Positions 31,784 to 41,323 of a DNA stretch of 64,000 nucleotides are shown here, in pieces (the stretch's first letter is position 1; the number at the start of each line of letters is the position of its first letter). The notes under the pieces were generated by a model. The model was not told the DNA's origin. It saw nothing but the letters and a program-made list of their open reading frames with translations, and searched no databases. Source of the stretch: an uncultured Pelagibacteraceae bacterium (GTDB taxonomy: Bacteria > Pseudomonadota > Alphaproteobacteria > Pelagibacterales > Pelagibacteraceae). Where the stretch lies: assembly GCA_902624075.1 (NCBI GenBank), contig CACNWC010000002.1, positions 61,088 to 125,087 on the forward strand, given 5' to 3'. A program made the position numbers and the translations under genes.

Positions 31784-31913
31784 AAAAAGAAAAAAAAACA
31801 AAAAAAGCAAAAAAGTACATAATCCTATTACTTACAACTTTACAAAAAAATATATTTATTTTTATTATGCTTTTTTTTGGATTTTTTTATTAATATTTGT
31901 ATTTAGCAGATGA
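31776..31913 (+). CDS. Small Lys-rich single-TM protein (45 aa)
   Basis: MSKKRKKNKKSKKVHNPITYNFTKKYIYFYYAFFWIFLLIFVFSR; ATG overlaps the dksA end by 8 nt. Confidence 0.55.
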   Translation: MSKKRKKNKKSKKVHNPITYNFTKKYIYFYYAFFWIFLLIFVFSR

Positions 31914-32014
31914 ATAAAAAGTTTATTTTAATAATAATCATTATTATAGCCATAGAACTTTCAGGACATGGTATTTTTGCTTCTTTATTTAGATTATTAA
32001 ATTCAATGAATTAG
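31910..32014 (+). CDS. Very small single-TM protein (34 aa), not in the ORF track
   Basis: MNKKFILIIIIIIAIELSGHGIFASLFRLLNSMN; ATGA overlap with the preceding mini-ORF. Confidence 0.45.
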   Translation: MNKKFILIIIIIIAIELSGHGIFASLFRLLNSMN

Positions 32015-32641
32015 TTATGGTTTTGGTGGTATTTCATTTGCGTTCATAAATGCAAAACCTTTTTTTACTGCTTTTCTCTCAGAAATTTCTTTATACCATC
32101 TGGTAAGATTATGAAATTTATTTAAACCTATATCGTGCCATTCATGTCTAGCTATCCAAGGAAAGGTTCCTATATCGGCAATGGTATAGTGATCACCAGA
32201 TAAAAAATTTGTTTTTGAAAGTCTTTCATCAAGTTCCTGATATATTCTTTTAGAAATTTCAAAATATCTATCTTCACCAAATTTACTTTTTCCAGGATTA
32301 TAATGATGAAATTGATGATGTTGTCCTAACATTGGTCCAATGTATCCCATTTGAGCCATTAACCATTGATTAATAACCGTTTTATCTTTTTCATTATAAA
32401 ATCTACCGCTTTGTTCTCCCAAATAAATTAATATTGCTCCAGACTCAAAAATTGTTTTATTATTTTTATGATCAATAATTACTGGTATTTTACTGAAGGG
32501 ACTAATCTTTTTAAAATCTTTTTTAAATTGCTCACCATTATTAATATCAATTTTAGTAATTTTGTATTCGTATTCAATTTCTTCAAGCATAATACTTATT
32601 TTTTTTCCATTTGGAGTATTTGCTGAAAATAGTTCAATCAC
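32015..32641 (-). CDS. Glutathione S-transferase family protein (YfcG/YghU-like)
   Basis: ELFSANTPNGKKISIMLEEIEYEY, FSKIPVIIDHKN, YTIADIGTFPWI. Confidence 0.88.
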   Translation of the reverse strand: MIELFSANTPNGKKISIMLEEIEYEYKITKIDINNGEQFKKDFKKISPFSKIPVIIDHKNNKTIFESGAILIYLGEQSGRFYNEKDKTVINQWLMAQMGYIGPMLGQHHQFHHYNPGKSKFGEDRYFEISKRIYQELDERLSKTNFLSGDHYTIADIGTFPWIARHEWHDIGLNKFHNLTRWYKEISERKAVKKGFAFMNANEIPPKP

Positions 32642-33653
32642 CTTTTACACCTAAGCGATCTTTTATAGTTTTTGATGAAGTTGTAAATTCAAATCTATAT
32701 TTTTCGTTAGGTCTTGCTAATTTAAAACACGCCCTTGCAGCTAAGGCACCTTCATGGAAACCCGACAAAATTAATTTTAATTTACCAGGGTAATTACATA
32801 TGTCACCAACTGCATAAATACCTTTTTGATTGGTCTCAAACTTTTCTGTATCAACTTCAACTGTTTTTTTATCAATATTTAATCCCCAGTTAGCTATTGG
32901 ACCTAATTGCATGATTAGTCCAAAAAATCCAAGCACGTAATCTGTTTTCAAGGTTTTAATTTCTTTATCATCACTTTTAATATCTATACTTTCTAAATCA
33001 TTGCCACCTTTAATCGAAGTCATTTGATACTTGGTAAAAAGATTAATTTTGCCTTCTTTTTTGAGACTCATCACCTTATCTACAGTTGCTTTTGCTCCTC
33101 TAAAATCATCTCTTCTATGAATCAAATTTACAGTTGAATTGTTAGATAATTCGACAGCCCAATCTAATGCACTATCTCCACCACCAAATATTGATACTGT
33201 TTTACCTTCAAATATTTTTTTGTTTTTTACGGAATAAAATAATGATTTGTTCTCATAATTTTCACACTCTTTAACAGGAAACTTTCTAGGTTCAAAAGAA
33301 CCCACACCTCCAGCTATTATTACATTCGGAGTTAAAAATTCAGTTCCATTATTAGTTTTAACAATCCAATTATCATTTTCTTTTTTTACCTCATCAACTC
33401 TTTCATTTAAATGAAACTTAATATCAAAAGGTTTTAATTGATTAATCAAATTATTAGTTAATTCTTCACCTGTACACTCAGGTACTGCAGGAATATCATA
33501 AATTGGTTTATCTGGATAAAGCTCAATACATTGACCACCGATTTTATCTAAATTATCAACTATTTCACAATCAAGTCCAATTAGTTTTAATTGATGTGCT
33601 GTAAAAAGACCTGTGGGCCCAGCTCCAATTATTAGTGCATCTGTTTTATTCAT
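32634..33653 (-). CDS. Ferredoxin--NADP reductase (thioredoxin-reductase-like)
   Basis: ALIIGAGPTGLFTAHQLKLIGLDCEIVD, SIFGGGDSALDWAVELS, GIYAVGDICNYPGKLKLILSGFHEGALAA. Confidence 0.92.
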   Translation of the reverse strand: MNKTDALIIGAGPTGLFTAHQLKLIGLDCEIVDNLDKIGGQCIELYPDKPIYDIPAVPECTGEELTNNLINQLKPFDIKFHLNERVDEVKKENDNWIVKTNNGTEFLTPNVIIAGGVGSFEPRKFPVKECENYENKSLFYSVKNKKIFEGKTVSIFGGGDSALDWAVELSNNSTVNLIHRRDDFRGAKATVDKVMSLKKEGKINLFTKYQMTSIKGGNDLESIDIKSDDKEIKTLKTDYVLGFFGLIMQLGPIANWGLNIDKKTVEVDTEKFETNQKGIYAVGDICNYPGKLKLILSGFHEGALAARACFKLARPNEKYRFEFTTSSKTIKDRLGVKGD

Positions 33654-33654
33654 C

Positions 33655-33975
33655 TTATCCTTGTTTTGATGGAATGTTTACTATTAGGCCATCTAGTTCA
33701 TCTGAAACTATTATTTGACAACTTAACCTACTATTTTTTTTTGGTTCGTATGCCATATCTAACATATCTTCTTCTCCATCTTCTTTCGCTGGTAGCTTAT
33801 CAAACCATTCATCCTTTACATATACGTGACATGTCGCACAAGCCATACCTCCTCCACAATCAGCATCAATTCCAGGAATATCATTTTGAACTGCTCCTTC
33901 CATGACTGTTAGTCCGTTCTGAACATCAATAGTGTGATTTTGGTTATCGTGAGTGATATAAGTTATTTTTGCCAT
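33655..33975 (-). CDS. [2Fe-2S] ferredoxin (adrenodoxin type)
   Basis: [17 protein letters not shown] ... RLSCQI cysteine motif; start at MAKITYITH (33975). Confidence 0.93.
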   Translation of the reverse strand: MAKITYITHDNQNHTIDVQNGLTVMEGAVQNDIPGIDADCGGGMACATCHVYVKDEWFDKLPAKEDGEEDMLDMAYEPKKNSRLSCQIIVSDELDGLIVNIPSKQG

Positions 33976-33994
33976 TAATATTATATAGTTATGC

Positions 33995-34033
33995 AAAAAA
34001 ATAGGGCAAGTATGTGAAAACATACTCGCCCTA
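33995..34033 (-). terminator. Rho-independent terminator after proteorhodopsin
   Basis: On the minus strand TAGGGCGAGTATG-TTTTCA-CATACTTGCCCTA then TTTTTTT: 13-bp stem with one G-U wobble and U7. Confidence 0.88.
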
Positions 34034-34055
34034 AAATTATTTAATTACTTAGTAA

Positions 34056-34826
34056 TTATCTGCTTCTAGCACCAGCTGAACTCATTGCAGCAGCCCAGAT
34101 TACAAGACCGAATGCAATTTTGTTAATAAAGTCAGCTAAGTTGTAAACAACGTTTAGTGAGTTAGCATCTACACCACCTGTTAGGTAACCAAATACATAA
34201 CCTAATGGGTAAATAGCCCAACCTACAGTTACAATCATTCTCATTGCACTGAACGCAGTCACAAGAGATTTATTACCACTCTTAGCAGCAGCTTTTCCTG
34301 CTTCACCTGAGAATACTTCATAAAGAATGTATACCCAACCTGCCATACCGATTACAAAACCAAGTGTAGCGTTGATGTATCCAGCTTCTCCTAAGTATCC
34401 ACCGATTAACATTACTAATGAACCGATCAACAATCTCCAGAAAATTCCAGAGTTTGCTTTTCTTACAGCTACTAGAATTAAGTAGAACTCTATCATCTGT
34501 AATGGAACAGTAATTAACCAATCAATATATCTATATACTGTTGGTGAATCTCCAGTCATCACCCATACTTCTCTCATGTACATGTAATGGATGAAGGCAA
34601 TACCAGTTACTAGACCTGCAACAGTTACTGACGTTTTCCAGCCAGGAGCAACAGTGTTTCTCTCCATAAAGAAAAACGCTGTAGCAGCCAACATACCCAT
34701 TGAAATTATCCAAAAAGATATTCCAACAAAGTCATCTTGAGCTAACATAGCGGTCGCTGCGTTTGCTACACCAGTTACACCAATCAAGGCAACAACTGTA
34801 AGAGCAAACAATTTAAGTTTTTTCAT
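34056..34826 (-). CDS. Proteorhodopsin, predicted blue-absorbing
   Basis: RYIDWLITVPLQMIEFYLIL, ADFINKIAFG (Schiff-base Lys236), D102/E113 and Q110 (Q105-equivalent). Confidence 0.98.
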   Translation of the reverse strand: MKKLKLFALTVVALIGVTGVANAATAMLAQDDFVGISFWIISMGMLAATAFFFMERNTVAPGWKTSVTVAGLVTGIAFIHYMYMREVWVMTGDSPTVYRYIDWLITVPLQMIEFYLILVAVRKANSGIFWRLLIGSLVMLIGGYLGEAGYINATLGFVIGMAGWVYILYEVFSGEAGKAAAKSGNKSLVTAFSAMRMIVTVGWAIYPLGYVFGYLTGGVDANSLNVVYNLADFINKIAFGLVIWAAAMSSAGARSR

Positions 34827-34860
34827 AAAAAACTCCCTCTTTAGTTAGTTTTTATTTATT

Positions 34861-34896
34861 TAGTTTATATAAACTAAGCTTAGGCTTCCCTAAGCC
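34861..34896 (-). promoter_or_regulatory. Two consecutive hairpins in the proteorhodopsin leader
   Basis: Minus strand GCTTAGG/GGCTTAGG-GAAG-CCTAAGC followed by the perfect palindrome TAGTTTATATAAACTA. Confidence 0.6.
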
Positions 34897-35042
34897 AAAG
34901 TTGTGCGTTAAATACCAAATCTAGAGGGATTATTGAAGACTTAATTATCATTAATTTACATTGATTTTACTTACTTTTTAAAATTAAATACAATTTATAA
35001 TTTAAAAATCTAATAAAAGGCACTAACGAATCAGAAAAATCT

Positions 35043-36944
35043 ATGTCTAGCAAGTTTAATGAAATTTATCAAAAATCAATAAATAATCCTGAAAAATTTT
35101 GGAAAGACGCATCAGATGATATCTTTTGGTTTAAAAAACCAACTAAAATTTTGAACAAATCCAATCCACCTTTTTATAAATGGTATGAAGATGGAGTAAC
35201 AAATACATGTTATAATGCGTTAGATATCCACATTGATCAAGGAAAAGGAAAAAAAACTGCTTTAATTTACGACAGTCCTATTACAGGAAATAAAAATAAG
35301 TTTACTTATGAAGAGTTAAAATCAAAAGTATCAAAATTTGCTGGTGCACTTAAAGATCAAGGTGTCAATAAAGGTGACCGAGTAATTATTTACATGCCAA
35401 TGATACCAGAAGCTGTTGTTGCTATGCTAGCATGTGCAAGAATTGGAGCAATACATTCAGTTGTATTCGGTGGATTTGCTTCTAACGAACTTGCAAGTAG
35501 GATTGATGATAGTAAGGCGAAGCTCTTAGTAACTGCTTCATGTGGTTTTGAACCAGGAAGGACTGTGGAATACAAACCGCTAGTAGATGAAGCAATAAAA
35601 CAAGCTCAACATAAGATTAGTAAGATGATTTTGTTCCAAAGAAAAGGTCATGAAGTTAAATTAAATGCGCCAATGGAGATAAGTTGGGATGAAGCTTATA
35701 CCAATGCTAAAGATACTGATTGTGTTGAAATGAATTCTAATGAATTTGCTTACATACTGTATACATCAGGCACTACTGGAACACCAAAAGGTATTGTAAG
35801 AGACATAGGGGGTCACATCGTTGCTTTAAAATGGACAATGAAAAATATTTATAACATTAATGAAGATGATATTTGGTGGTCAGCGAGTGATATAGGATGG
35901 ATTGTTGGACACTCTTACATAGTTTATGCTCCATTATTTAAAGGTTGCACTACTGTATTGTTTGAAGGTAAGCCTGTGGGCACACCAGATGCAGGAGCTT
36001 TTTGGAAGATTATTTCTGACTATAAAGTTAAATCTTTGTTTACTGCACCAACAGCTTTTAGAGCTATTAAAAAAGAGGATCCTGAAGGAAAATTCTTTTC
36101 TAAATATGATTTAAGTAAATTTGAAAGTTTATTTCTCGCAGGAGAACGGGCTGATCCAGACACAATTAAGTGGGCAGAGAATTTATTAAAAGTTCCAGTA
36201 ATTGATCACTGGTGGCAAACAGAGACAAGTTGGGCGATTAGTTCAAACTGTACTGGTATTGAAATGATGAAAACAAAATATGGATCTGCTTGTAAGGCAG
36301 TGCCTGGTTATGATGTAAAAATTATTAAGTCTGATCAAACTTTGGCAAAACCAAATGAAATGGGAGATATAGTTGTTAAACTACCCTTGCCTCCTGGAAC
36401 TTTTCCAACATTATGGAATGCAGATCAAAGATATAAAGAAAATTATATGTCAAATTATGAAGGTTACTACCAAACGTATGATGCAGGTCATATTGATGAA
36501 GATGGATATATCTGGATCATGTCCAGAACTGATGACATTATAAATGTTGCAGGTCATAGATTGTCTACTGGTGCAATAGAAGAAGTATTATCTGAACATC
36601 AATCTGTTGCGGAATGTGCAGTGTTAGGAATTGCTGATAAATTAAAAGGACAATTGCCAATAGGTTTAATTGTTTTAAAAGCTGGAGTTGATAAAGATAA
36701 CGAGACAATCTCTAAAGAATGTGTTCAAATGGTAAGAGATAAAATTGGACCAGTTGCTGCCTTTAAAGTTGCAATAGTTATTAAAAGACTTCCTAAAACA
36801 AGATCAGGAAAAATTTTAAGAGGAACAATAAGAAAAATTGCCGATAATGTTGAATATAAAATGCCCCCTACTATTGATGATCCTGCTATTCTTGAAGAAA
36901 TAAAACAAGACTTAATTGATAATAAGATACTAAATAATGGTTAA
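35043..36944 (+). CDS. prpE: Acyl-CoA synthetase, propionate--CoA ligase-like
   Basis: YTSGTTGTPKGIVRDIGGHIVAL, VFGGFASNELASRIDDSK, KTRSGKILRGTIRKIAD. Confidence 0.85.
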   Translation: MSSKFNEIYQKSINNPEKFWKDASDDIFWFKKPTKILNKSNPPFYKWYEDGVTNTCYNALDIHIDQGKGKKTALIYDSPITGNKNKFTYEELKSKVSKFAGALKDQGVNKGDRVIIYMPMIPEAVVAMLACARIGAIHSVVFGGFASNELASRIDDSKAKLLVTASCGFEPGRTVEYKPLVDEAIKQAQHKISKMILFQRKGHEVKLNAPMEISWDEAYTNAKDTDCVEMNSNEFAYILYTSGTTGTPKGIVRDIGGHIVALKWTMKNIYNINEDDIWWSASDIGWIVGHSYIVYAPLFKGCTTVLFEGKPVGTPDAGAFWKIISDYKVKSLFTAPTAFRAIKKEDPEGKFFSKYDLSKFESLFLAGERADPDTIKWAENLLKVPVIDHWWQTETSWAISSNCTGIEMMKTKYGSACKAVPGYDVKIIKSDQTLAKPNEMGDIVVKLPLPPGTFPTLWNADQRYKENYMSNYEGYYQTYDAGHIDEDGYIWIMSRTDDIINVAGHRLSTGAIEEVLSEHQSVAECAVLGIADKLKGQLPIGLIVLKAGVDKDNETISKECVQMVRDKIGPVAAFKVAIVIKRLPKTRSGKILRGTIRKIADNVEYKMPPTIDDPAILEEIKQDLIDNKILNNG

Positions 36945-37269
36945 AACATATGCTTTTTTACTTATCGCAATATTTTGCGAAGTAGCTGGAACAATGTTAT
37001 TGCCAGTGTCACAAAATTTTACAAAAATTATTCCAACGGTTTGTCTAGCAATATTCTACCTTGTATCTTTCTATTTAATGACATTTGTCATGGATAAACT
37101 TCCAATAGCAATTGTTTATGCTACATGGAGTGGATTGGGTGTTTTTACAATAGCTATACTTGGTTATTTCTTCTTTAAACAAACTTTAGCTTGGCAAGCA
37201 ATTGCAGGATTATTTTTGATTGTTATCGGAGTAATTCTTGTAAATAGTTTTGCAGGAAAAATTAACTAA
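36937..37269 (+). CDS. Small multidrug resistance (SMR) family transporter
   Basis: FCEVAGTMLLPVSQNFT, 4 TM, YATWSGLGVF; overlaps prpE by 8 nt. Confidence 0.9.
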   Translation: MVKTYAFLLIAIFCEVAGTMLLPVSQNFTKIIPTVCLAIFYLVSFYLMTFVMDKLPIAIVYATWSGLGVFTIAILGYFFFKQTLAWQAIAGLFLIVIGVILVNSFAGKIN

Positions 37270-38569
37270 ATTTTAAAGGAGTGCCCTCAGGATCACCTAA
37301 AATTTTACCATGTTTCATTTTTATTTTTCCAGCAATAATAGTTGCAACAGGAGTACCTTTAAACTCAACATCATTAAAGGGCGACCACCCACATTTACTC
37401 TCGATATTCTCATTTTTAATCATAATTTTTTTATTCATATCTATAATCGTGAAATCTGCATCATAACCCTCTTGAATAAATCCTTTATTCTGAATTCCAA
37501 AAATTTTGATCGGATTTTCACACACCAAATTTACCAGTTGTGTGAGTGACAATTTTCCATCATTAACATGATTTAGCATTACTGGCATAAGTGTTTGAAC
37601 ACCTGGCATACCTGATGGAGAGTTTGGATATTCTTTATCTTTATTCACTTTTAAATGTGGGGCATGATCTGATCCAATAGTATCATTTAAATTATTTTTT
37701 ACTGCATACCACAATCTATCGTAATGAGATTTGTCCCTTATGGGAGGATTCATTTGTGCATATGTTCCGAGTTTATCATAACAATCTGGTGCATAAATTG
37801 TTAAATGTTGTGGAGTAATTTCAAAAGTAATATTTCCTTTATGTTGAGATAAAAAATCTATCTCTTGTTTTGTTGTAATATGAAGTACGTGAGCTTTCTT
37901 ATTATGTTTCTCTGCTAGTCTAACAATTCTTCTTGTAGAAGACATTGCACACTCTTCACTTCGCCAAATAGGATGTGAATGTACATCTCCATTTTTAATT
38001 AATTTTTTATTCTTATTTAATACTTCTTCATCTTCTGAGTGAACTGCAACAACTTTTGAACAATTTTCAAATACCTTGTCTATATCTTTTTCTTCTGCTA
38101 CTAAAAGATTGCCAGTTGAAGAACCAGCAAATAATTTTATGCCACAGCAGCCTTCTAAATCTTTTAATTCAGCTAACTGACTTACGTTATCTGCAGTTGC
38201 ACCAAAATAAAATGCGTAATTGCAGTACATTCTATTTTTTGCAAGATCTAATTTTCTTTGAAACTCTTTTATGTTTGCAGTTGGTGGATTAGTATTTGGC
38301 ATTTCAAACACTGCCGTAATTCCTCCAGCTACCGCAGCTCTACTTCCAGAATGCAGATCTTCTGTATCTGTTGAGCCTGGCTCTCTAAAATGAGTTTGAG
38401 TATCTATACATCCTGGCAAAATAATAAGATTTTTTGCATCATAAACCTCCTTAGTCTCATCAGATATCTTACCAATCTTTGATATCTTGCCATCTTTAAC
38501 TGCTACATCTTTATTCTCTAACTTTCCGTTAATATAACATTGTCCATTTTTGATTATTAGATCTAACAT
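37262..38569 (-). CDS. Dihydroorotase family amidohydrolase
   Basis: GCIDTQTHFREPGSTDTEDLHSGSRAAVAGGITAVFEMPNT, TIGSDHAPH. Confidence 0.88.
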   Translation of the reverse strand: MLDLIIKNGQCYINGKLENKDVAVKDGKISKIGKISDETKEVYDAKNLIILPGCIDTQTHFREPGSTDTEDLHSGSRAAVAGGITAVFEMPNTNPPTANIKEFQRKLDLAKNRMYCNYAFYFGATADNVSQLAELKDLEGCCGIKLFAGSSTGNLLVAEEKDIDKVFENCSKVVAVHSEDEEVLNKNKKLIKNGDVHSHPIWRSEECAMSSTRRIVRLAEKHNKKAHVLHITTKQEIDFLSQHKGNITFEITPQHLTIYAPDCYDKLGTYAQMNPPIRDKSHYDRLWYAVKNNLNDTIGSDHAPHLKVNKDKEYPNSPSGMPGVQTLMPVMLNHVNDGKLSLTQLVNLVCENPIKIFGIQNKGFIQEGYDADFTIIDMNKKIMIKNENIESKCGWSPFNDVEFKGTPVATIIAGKIKMKHGKILGDPEGTPLKFS

Positions 38570-38612
38570 TTTCGAGAAAAGTTATTATATTAAAATTAAG
38601 TGTCAATCAAAT

Positions 38613-39500
38613 ATGAATAATAGTGTTTTTATATTAGAAGACAGAGCCATACTTTATATCAATGGTCTGGATGCAAAAGATTTTCTTCAAAATCTTATTA
38701 GCAATGACATAAATAAGGTATCTGATAATTCTAGTTGTTTTGCCTCTTTATTAACGCCACAAGGAAAGTTTTTATATGAATTTATAATTGTTAAACATAA
38801 GTCAGGTTATTTTATTGATTGTGAAAAATCTCAATCTGATGAGATATATAAACAATTAAATTTATACAAAATAAGATCAAAAGTAGAAATTCTCAATTTA
38901 AGTAATGAATTTGTTGTTGCTAGTTTTGGATACGAAAAATATTTATCTATTGATGGTTCAAAGGATATTTTAGGTTTTACTTTCAAATATAGAGAGGATC
39001 CAATTTTATTAGACCCAAGAAATAAAAATTTAGGTGCTAGATTGATTATTAATTTAGAAAAACTTTATTTATCATTAAAAAAACTCAATTTAAAAGATGA
39101 TAAAATTGAAAATTATTATAATCAAAGTCACAAGCTTGGAATTGTTCCTAAAGACCTTAATAAATTAAAAAATAAACTATTTGGAATTGAGTGTAATTAC
39201 GAGGAGCTAAATGGAATTGATTTTAAAAAAGGTTGTTATGTCGGTCAAGAAAATACTGCTAGAATTAAATTAAAAAATAAACTCTCAAAAAGACTTTTGC
39301 CAATCGAAATTATAAAAGGTCAATTATCTGAAGACGAAAAAATTTATAATAATGATATAGAAATAGGAAAAGTCCTAATTGATAAAAATTATCCTTTTGC
39401 TTTAATCAAATTTTTAGATAAGAATTTTGATAAAAATATAGTTTACAAATTAAGTGGCTCGACTTTTAAAATTATTATTCCATCTTGGCTTAAAATTTAA
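38613..39500 (+). CDS. YgfZ/GcvT-like folate-binding protein
   Basis: KGCYVGQENTARIKLKNKLSKRLLP (YgfZ signature K-G-C-Y-x-G-Q-E). Confidence 0.9.
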   Translation: MNNSVFILEDRAILYINGLDAKDFLQNLISNDINKVSDNSSCFASLLTPQGKFLYEFIIVKHKSGYFIDCEKSQSDEIYKQLNLYKIRSKVEILNLSNEFVVASFGYEKYLSIDGSKDILGFTFKYREDPILLDPRNKNLGARLIINLEKLYLSLKKLNLKDDKIENYYNQSHKLGIVPKDLNKLKNKLFGIECNYEELNGIDFKKGCYVGQENTARIKLKNKLSKRLLPIEIIKGQLSEDEKIYNNDIEIGKVLIDKNYPFALIKFLDKNFDKNIVYKLSGSTFKIIIPSWLKI

Positions 39501-39868
39501 GATAAAAACTTTGATAAATCTGGTTTAAAATAATTGGGTCCCTTCATCACTTTGCCCGACTCATTATAAATTGGTTTTCCATTATTATCTAATTTACTCA
39601 TATTTGAATTTTGCACTTCTTCAAAACATCTGTCTAAATTAATTCCAAATGCATGTCCAGCCCCATAAGTTACATAAAGAATATCAGTTAATGCATCGGC
39701 AACCTCTAATAAATCTTTATTAGTTATAGCCTCAGTTAGTTCGTCAAGCTCCTCTCTAATCAAATCTAATCTTAATTTGTTGATTTTTTCAGTGCTTAAT
39801 GAAGGTTTAGTTTTAACCTCTTGGCCAAAAGTTTTCATGAAAGTTCCAACTTTATTAAAATTTGTCAT
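39497..39868 (-). CDS. MazG-like / PRA-PH-type nucleotide pyrophosphohydrolase
   Basis: LIREELDELTEAITNKDLLEVADALTDILYVTYG (EExxE...ExxD). Confidence 0.8.
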   Translation of the reverse strand: MTNFNKVGTFMKTFGQEVKTKPSLSTEKINKLRLDLIREELDELTEAITNKDLLEVADALTDILYVTYGAGHAFGINLDRCFEEVQNSNMSKLDNNGKPIYNESGKVMKGPNYFKPDLSKFLS

Positions 39869-39934
39869 TTTGCTCCTGTAAGTTTAGATAAAATTAATAT
39901 ATACCTTTAATGTATACTTTAAAAAACAATATTC

Positions 39935-41323
39935 ATGAAATTAAGAAAAGAATTTGATAGCATTGGAAAAATCAGTGTACCAGATGATAAATATTGGGGA
40001 GCTTCAACACAAAGATCTAAAAAATATTTTGATATTGGTGAATTTTTAGTCAGACCAATTTTAATAGAGTCTATTGCAATGATAAAGAAAGCAGCTGCAA
40101 TAGTTCATGGAAGAGAAAAACAAATTTCACCAAATATTTCAAAAGCTATAATCAAAGCTTCAAATGAAGTAATATCTGGAAAATTAAATGAACATTTTCC
40201 TTTAAAAGTTTGGCAGACTGGATCCGGTACTCAAACTAATATGAATGTAAATGAAGTAATAGCAAATAGAGCAATTGAAATTTTAGGTGGAAAAAAAGGT
40301 TCAAAAAAACCTGTTCATCCAAATGACCATGTAAATAAATCTCAGTCAACTAACGATGTTTTTCCCACAGCAATGCATATTGCTATCGCAATTGAAACTA
40401 AAAATAAACTTTTACCTTCTATTGAATTGTTAAATAAAGAATTAAAAAAAAAAGTTTCAAAATTTAAGGATATAGTCAAAGTTGGTAGAACCCATTTACA
40501 AGATGCTACACCATTGTCGCTTGGACAAGAATTTTCGGGTTATCAATCACAATTAGAAAATTGTATTTATAGAGTCAAAAATGCATTAAATGAAATATAT
40601 CAATTAGCCCAAGGTGGAACTGCTGTTGGTACAGGTATTAACAGTAAAAAAGGATTTGATAAAAAAATTATAAATGAGATAAAAAAAATAACTAAACTCC
40701 CTTTTAAACCAGCAAAAAATAAGTTTGCAGCATTAGCTGCTCATGATGAAATAGTAAATTTTTCAGGAACATTGAATACTACTGCTGTTTGTTTGATGAA
40801 AATTGCTAATGACATTAGATTTTTAGGCTCGGGCCCAAGAGCAGGATATGGAGAACTTATCTTGCCCGCTAATGAACCAGGTTCTTCAATTATGCCTGGC
40901 AAGGTTAATCCCACTCAATCTGAAGCTGTTACTATGGTATGCGTTAAAGTTATAGGAAATCATAATGGAATAACCATGGCAGGATCTCATGGACATTTTG
41001 AGCTAAATGTTTTCAAACCACTCATTGCTCACAATATTTTGCAGTCTATAGATCTATTAGCTGATAGTTCTAAAAATTTTGCATTATTCTGTGTCAAAGG
41101 AATAAAAGCAGATAAAGATAAAATTAAACATTATTTGGATAATTCTTTAATGTTAGTCACGGCCTTGGCTCCTAAAATTGGCTACGATAACGCTGCAAGA
41201 ATTGCTAAAGCCGCTCTTAAAAATAAAACTACACTAAAAACTGAAGCTTTAAAATCAGGATTAATTAATGAAAAAGATTATAATAAAATTGTTGATCCCA
41301 AAAAAATGATTTACCCTGCATAA
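39935..41323 (+). CDS. fumC: Fumarate hydratase class II
   Basis: [35 protein letters not shown]. Confidence 0.97.
   Translation: MKLRKEFDSIGKISVPDDKYWGASTQRSKKYFDIGEFLVRPILIESIAMIKKAAAIVHGREKQISPNISKAIIKASNEVISGKLNEHFPLKVWQTGSGTQTNMNVNEVIANRAIEILGGKKGSKKPVHPNDHVNKSQSTNDVFPTAMHIAIAIETKNKLLPSIELLNKELKKKVSKFKDIVKVGRTHLQDATPLSLGQEFSGYQSQLENCIYRVKNALNEIYQLAQGGTAVGTGINSKKGFDKKIINEIKKITKLPFKPAKNKFAALAAHDEIVNFSGTLNTTAVCLMKIANDIRFLGSGPRAGYGELILPANEPGSSIMPGKVNPTQSEAVTMVCVKVIGNHNGITMAGSHGHFELNVFKPLIAHNILQSIDLLADSSKNFALFCVKGIKADKDKIKHYLDNSLMLVTALAPKIGYDNAARIAKAALKNKTTLKTEALKSGLINEKDYNKIVDPKKMIYPA

Noticed and set aside
34318-34713. Same-strand alternate-frame ORFs within proteorhodopsin
   Set aside because: Overlap a clearly correct reading frame and have no recognisable motif
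35390-35575. Antisense ORFs inside large genes (also e.g. 16507-16707, 44033-44368, 46902-47156, 58615-58857)
   Set aside because: They are shadow frames of strong coding sequences on the opposite strand, with no independent start context
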